In this document: piece after piece, positions 61,800 through 64,000 of the stretch
Position numbering within the stretch: position 1 is the stretch's first letter
How the letters are laid out: the number at the start of each line of letters is the position of its first letter
Assembly: GCF_000382265.1 (NCBI RefSeq)
Contig: NZ_KB907980.1
Coordinates: 1-64,000, forward strand
Direction of reading: 5' to 3'
DNA length: 64,000 nt
Origin: Yoonia vestfoldensis DSM 16212
Lineage (GTDB): Bacteria; Pseudomonadota; Alphaproteobacteria; Rhodobacterales; Rhodobacteraceae
The notes under the pieces: model-generated
The model's database searches: none
Told to the model about the DNA's origin: nothing
The model's input: the letters and a program-made list of their open reading frames with translations, nothing else
Made by a program: the position numbers and the translations under genes

Positions 61800-62912
61800 T
61801 TAAAACGGGGCGTCTTCCAAGACCCCATCGGCGGACATCTGGGCATAAAGCAACCCTTCCCGCAAGCCACGGTCCGCCACCGACAGCCGGTCGGTCGGCC
61901 AAAGCCGCATCAAGGTCTGCAAGATCGCGGCCCCCGACATGATCAAAGCCTGCCGGTCGCGCCCGATCCGCGGGTCGGCACGCCGCCCGTCGGGGCCCAG
62001 CGTCAGATAATCGCGGATCACGGCGTCGATCTGGTCGGATGTCATGCGCAGCCCGTCCACCTTGGTCCGGTCATAGCGCTTCAGCCCCAGATAGCTGGCG
62101 GCGACCGTCGTGACCGTGCCACTGGTGCCGATGATCTGGAATCCCTCGCGCGCCTGGGCTGCGGCGGATGGCGCGAAGGCTTCAAGGTTTTCCTCGAAAA
62201 ACCAGCTCATCAAGGCAAAGCGGGCAGCGTCGTCTTCGACGTCTGCAAACTGGTCGCGAAGCGTGGCCACACCAAGCGGCACGGAAATCCAATCCACGAC
62301 CTTGGCGGCGGCAAAGGGGCCGGGGTCGGATTTGAACCCCGCATGCAGGCGCATGATCGCACGGGGGCGTTCGCGCTTGGGCACATTGGTCAGGTCGATC
62401 CAGACAAGCTCGGTCGATCCGCCGCCGATATCCACGACCAGCAATTGTTCGGTGTTCACACTGACCAGCGGCGCGCAGGAAATGACGGCAAGGCGCGCCT
62501 CTTCCTCGGGGCGGATGATCTCAAGGTTCAGGCCGGTTTCACGCCGCACCTGAGCGACGAAATGCTCACCATTCAGCGCGCGGCGGCACGCTTCGGTTGC
62601 GACAAGCCGCATCCGTGTGACACCATGACGGTGCAGTTTTTCGCGGCAGATGCGCATCGCCGAAATCGTGCGGTTCATCGACGCGCGCGACAATCTTCCT
62701 GTGCTTTCAAGACCTTGGCCAAGCTGGACAGATTTGGAAAAACTGTCCACGACATGGAACTGACTGCCCTTCGGCTGGGCAATCAGCATCCGGCAGGAAT
62801 TCGTTCCAAGGTCCAGCGCCGCATAGAGCGTGGCCGGATCGGATTTTTGTGGCGCGGGGCTATCGACCGCTTTCGGGAACGCGCCCGCACCTTTGGGACG
62901 CTTGGGCGTCAT
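61800..62912 (-). CDS. Ppx/GppA family exopolyphosphatase
   Basis: The 370-residue phosphatase of the ASKHA fold acts on polyphosphate or pppGpp. [19 protein letters not shown] and [17 protein letters not shown] are the two phosphate loops, and [16 protein letters not shown] is the third. It is shorter than E. coli Ppx (no C-terminal HD domain), common in alphaproteobacteria. The exact substrate is not predictable. First of the two-gene run with rlmE. Confidence 0.88.
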   Translation of the reverse strand: MTPKRPKGAGAFPKAVDSPAPQKSDPATLYAALDLGTNSCRMLIAQPKGSQFHVVDSFSKSVQLGQGLESTGRLSRASMNRTISAMRICREKLHRHGVTRMRLVATEACRRALNGEHFVAQVRRETGLNLEIIRPEEEARLAVISCAPLVSVNTEQLLVVDIGGGSTELVWIDLTNVPKRERPRAIMRLHAGFKSDPGPFAAAKVVDWISVPLGVATLRDQFADVEDDAARFALMSWFFEENLEAFAPSAAAQAREGFQIIGTSGTVTTVAASYLGLKRYDRTKVDGLRMTSDQIDAVIRDYLTLGPDGRRADPRIGRDRQALIMSGAAILQTLMRLWPTDRLSVADRGLREGLLYAQMSADGVLEDAPF

Positions 62913-63116
62913 TCTACACGCCCTCCATTTCGAGTTAAATCAAACGTATGCTGCCGGCTGCCACAAGACAAGCCCAAGACCCCGGCACATGCGCCTTGCG
63001 TGAAAATATCGCAGGACGCCGTCGACCGTCGCGGACCGCCTGCGTGATGTCGAAAACCGACCCTGCGTGTCGCCACGCGATGTTAGAACCGCAGCAGAGT
63101 TTCTTGGGGGAATCAC

Positions 63117-63413
63117 ATGCCTGACGTCACCATCGTTTACTGGCGCGACATTCCCGCGCAGGTCATTGTTGGGCGCGGACGGCGGGGCACCAAATTGCCC
63201 CTGCCTGAGAGGTTCGAACAGGCCATCGACCGCGCCGCGATGAAATCGGGGGCCGCGGAATCGGATGATTACATGTCGGGATTCCGCAAGGCCGACCCTT
63301 ACGCGGCTGAAGGCACCGACGCCGAGGCTGCCGAAGCCGCCGTTGCCCGGATCGTCGCGGATTACGACCAAGAGCGCATCAAGGCGTTGATTGCAAATGA
63401 CGGCTGGGCCTGA
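63117..63413 (+). CDS. Virulence-factor-domain protein (PF13769-like)
   Basis: A 98-residue protein, VTIVYWRDIPAQVIVGRGRRG then KLPLPERFEQAIDRAAMKSG, of the family named virulence factor in databases; the name is historical and no function is known. It contains no signal peptide. It is 31 bases upstream of the MetF-like gene in the same direction, an arrangement I believe recurs in roseobacters and that suggests a part in one-carbon metabolism. Confidence 0.75.
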   Translation: MPDVTIVYWRDIPAQVIVGRGRRGTKLPLPERFEQAIDRAAMKSGAAESDDYMSGFRKADPYAAEGTDAEAAEAAVARIVADYDQERIKALIANDGWA

Positions 63414-63444
63414 TCCTGTCGCCCGCCGCCTGAAGGAGGCCATG

Positions 63445-64000
63445 ATGTCGCTCTTGCCGTTTTTCAAATCCAAAGAACCGGAAACGCCTCCGGCCAACCC
63501 CGCTATCGCCGCCTTTCTGCGCGACTATTCGATCGAGGTGATGCCGCGCACCGCCGAGAAGGTCGAGAATTTCCGCGATCTTCTGCCCGAAGGCACGCGC
63601 GTCTATATCGCCCATATCGACGGCACGCCGATCGACGACATGGTCGTGACCGCCCGCAGGCTGGCCAGTGACGGCTACAAGGTCATGCCGCATTTTCCCG
63701 CGCGCATCATCAAGGACCGCGCGACGCTGGCTGACTGGATCGCACGCTATCAGGGCGAGGCGGGCGTCGATCAGGCGCTGTTGCTGGCGGGCGGCGTGGC
63801 GCAGCCGCAGGGCGATTTCGACAATTCCATGCAGTTGATAGAAACCGGATTATTCCGCGATTTCAAACGGCTGCATGTCGCAGGTCATCCAGAGGGCAAC
63901 CGCGACATCGACCATGACGGCAGTGACACAAACGTGATGGCCGCGCTGCGCTGGAAACAACGGTTCCATGAGACATCTGGTGCTGACATGGCACTGGCCA
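63445..64000 (+). CDS. MetF-like methylenetetrahydrofolate reductase, 3' end beyond window
   Basis: The first ~185 residues are visible: a short N-terminal extension (SLLPFFKSKEPE), then SIEVMPRTAEKVENF, VYIAHIDGTPIDDM, YKVMPHFPARIIKD and LLLAGGVAQPQGDF, fitting the barrel of MTHFR-like proteins. Among alphaproteobacteria this subgroup is distinct from E. coli MetF. The ATG at 63445 has a GGAGG site five bases upstream; 63442 is also an ATG but is too close. It runs off the right edge. Confidence 0.78.
   Translation, partial: MSLLPFFKSKEPETPPANPAIAAFLRDYSIEVMPRTAEKVENFRDLLPEGTRVYIAHIDGTPIDDMVVTARRLASDGYKVMPHFPARIIKDRATLADWIARYQGEAGVDQALLLAGGVAQPQGDFDNSMQLIETGLFRDFKRLHVAGHPEGNRDIDHDGSDTNVMAALRWKQRFHETSGADMALA

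Noticed and set aside
62913-63116. SAM-type riboswitch before the MetF-like pair
   Set aside because: I could not find the conserved SAM-II or SAM/SAH core; only an ordinary GC-rich region and a ribosome site were seen.
1-64000. CRISPR array, prophage or replication origin
   Set aside because: No regularly spaced direct repeats, phage structural genes, or dnaA-box cluster/parABS genes were noticed.

Overview
The window is a G+C-rich chromosomal segment of an alphaproteobacterium, most likely a member of the Rhodobacteraceae (Roseobacter/Loktanella-like). This rests on several features read from the sequence: a circularly permuted two-piece tmRNA gene, the trgA-trgB-cysK tellurite locus known from Rhodobacter, a Paracoccus-type ATP synthase zeta subunit (DUF1476), a GTTC-N7-GTTC LexA box in front of recA, an alphaproteobacterial SspB, a purC-purS-purQ run, and a BMT-family/corrinoid/DUF1638 methyl-transfer locus. 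The exact genus cannot be read from this sequence alone.

Left edge (1-3650): a small accessory island abuts the 3' end of a tRNA-Ser(GGA) gene. A PLD-family nuclease-like gene was cut by an IS3-family element, and that element was itself interrupted by an IS66-family element whose tnpA, tnpB and most of tnpC are visible. From 3777 onward the sequence looks like core chromosome. Regions: 3.8-11.6 kb, an AI-2E family permease and then a leftward operon (trgA, a doubly broken trgB, cysK, an MscS channel, AlaX, an M35-type secreted protease, a small membrane protein); 11.6-18.6 kb, cyclopropane fatty acid synthase, photolyase, a cysteine-desulfurase-like enzyme, AcuI-like reductase, and a DinB/DUF1326/DUF2182 group; 18.6-23.1 kb, an orphan solute-binding protein, a copper-delivery module (PCu(A)C and SCO) and hemN with an FNR-like site; 23.1-28.9 kb, ssrA, a phytochelatin-synthase-like protein, DUF1194, ChrA, SspB, FumC and two small proteins.

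29.1-39.9 kb holds a cytochrome P450 coupled to a membrane alpha/beta hydrolase, CcdA, TusA, RNase E with a basic/acidic tail, and the DctB/DctD two-component pair. DctD lacks the sigma-54 contact loop. 39.9-49.5 kb carries two purine gene blocks (purC-purS-purQ and purM-purN) around a corrinoid methyl-transfer locus (BMT-family homocysteine methyltransferase, MtbC-like corrinoid protein, DUF1638), a radical SAM protein, SufE, RNase D and a CAU-anticodon tRNA. 49.6-56.3 kb has isocitrate dehydrogenase, two paralogous TbpB-like lipoproteins flanking a YitT-family protein, an SMR efflux protein and TypA. 56.3-64 kb has AlaS, RecA with its SOS box, a sulfotransferase-like protein, RlmE, Ppx/GppA, and a gene pair ending in a MetF-like reductase that runs off the right edge.

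The points most worth following are the dispersed methionine-synthase-like system (42.1-46.0 kb plus the MetF-like gene at the right edge), the broken trgB inside an otherwise intact tellurite operon, the GAFTGA-less DctD, the DUF2182/DUF1326/DinB convoy, the TbpB-like lipoprotein pair, and a 35-bp intergenic repeat present three times. No CRISPR array, prophage or replication origin was seen.
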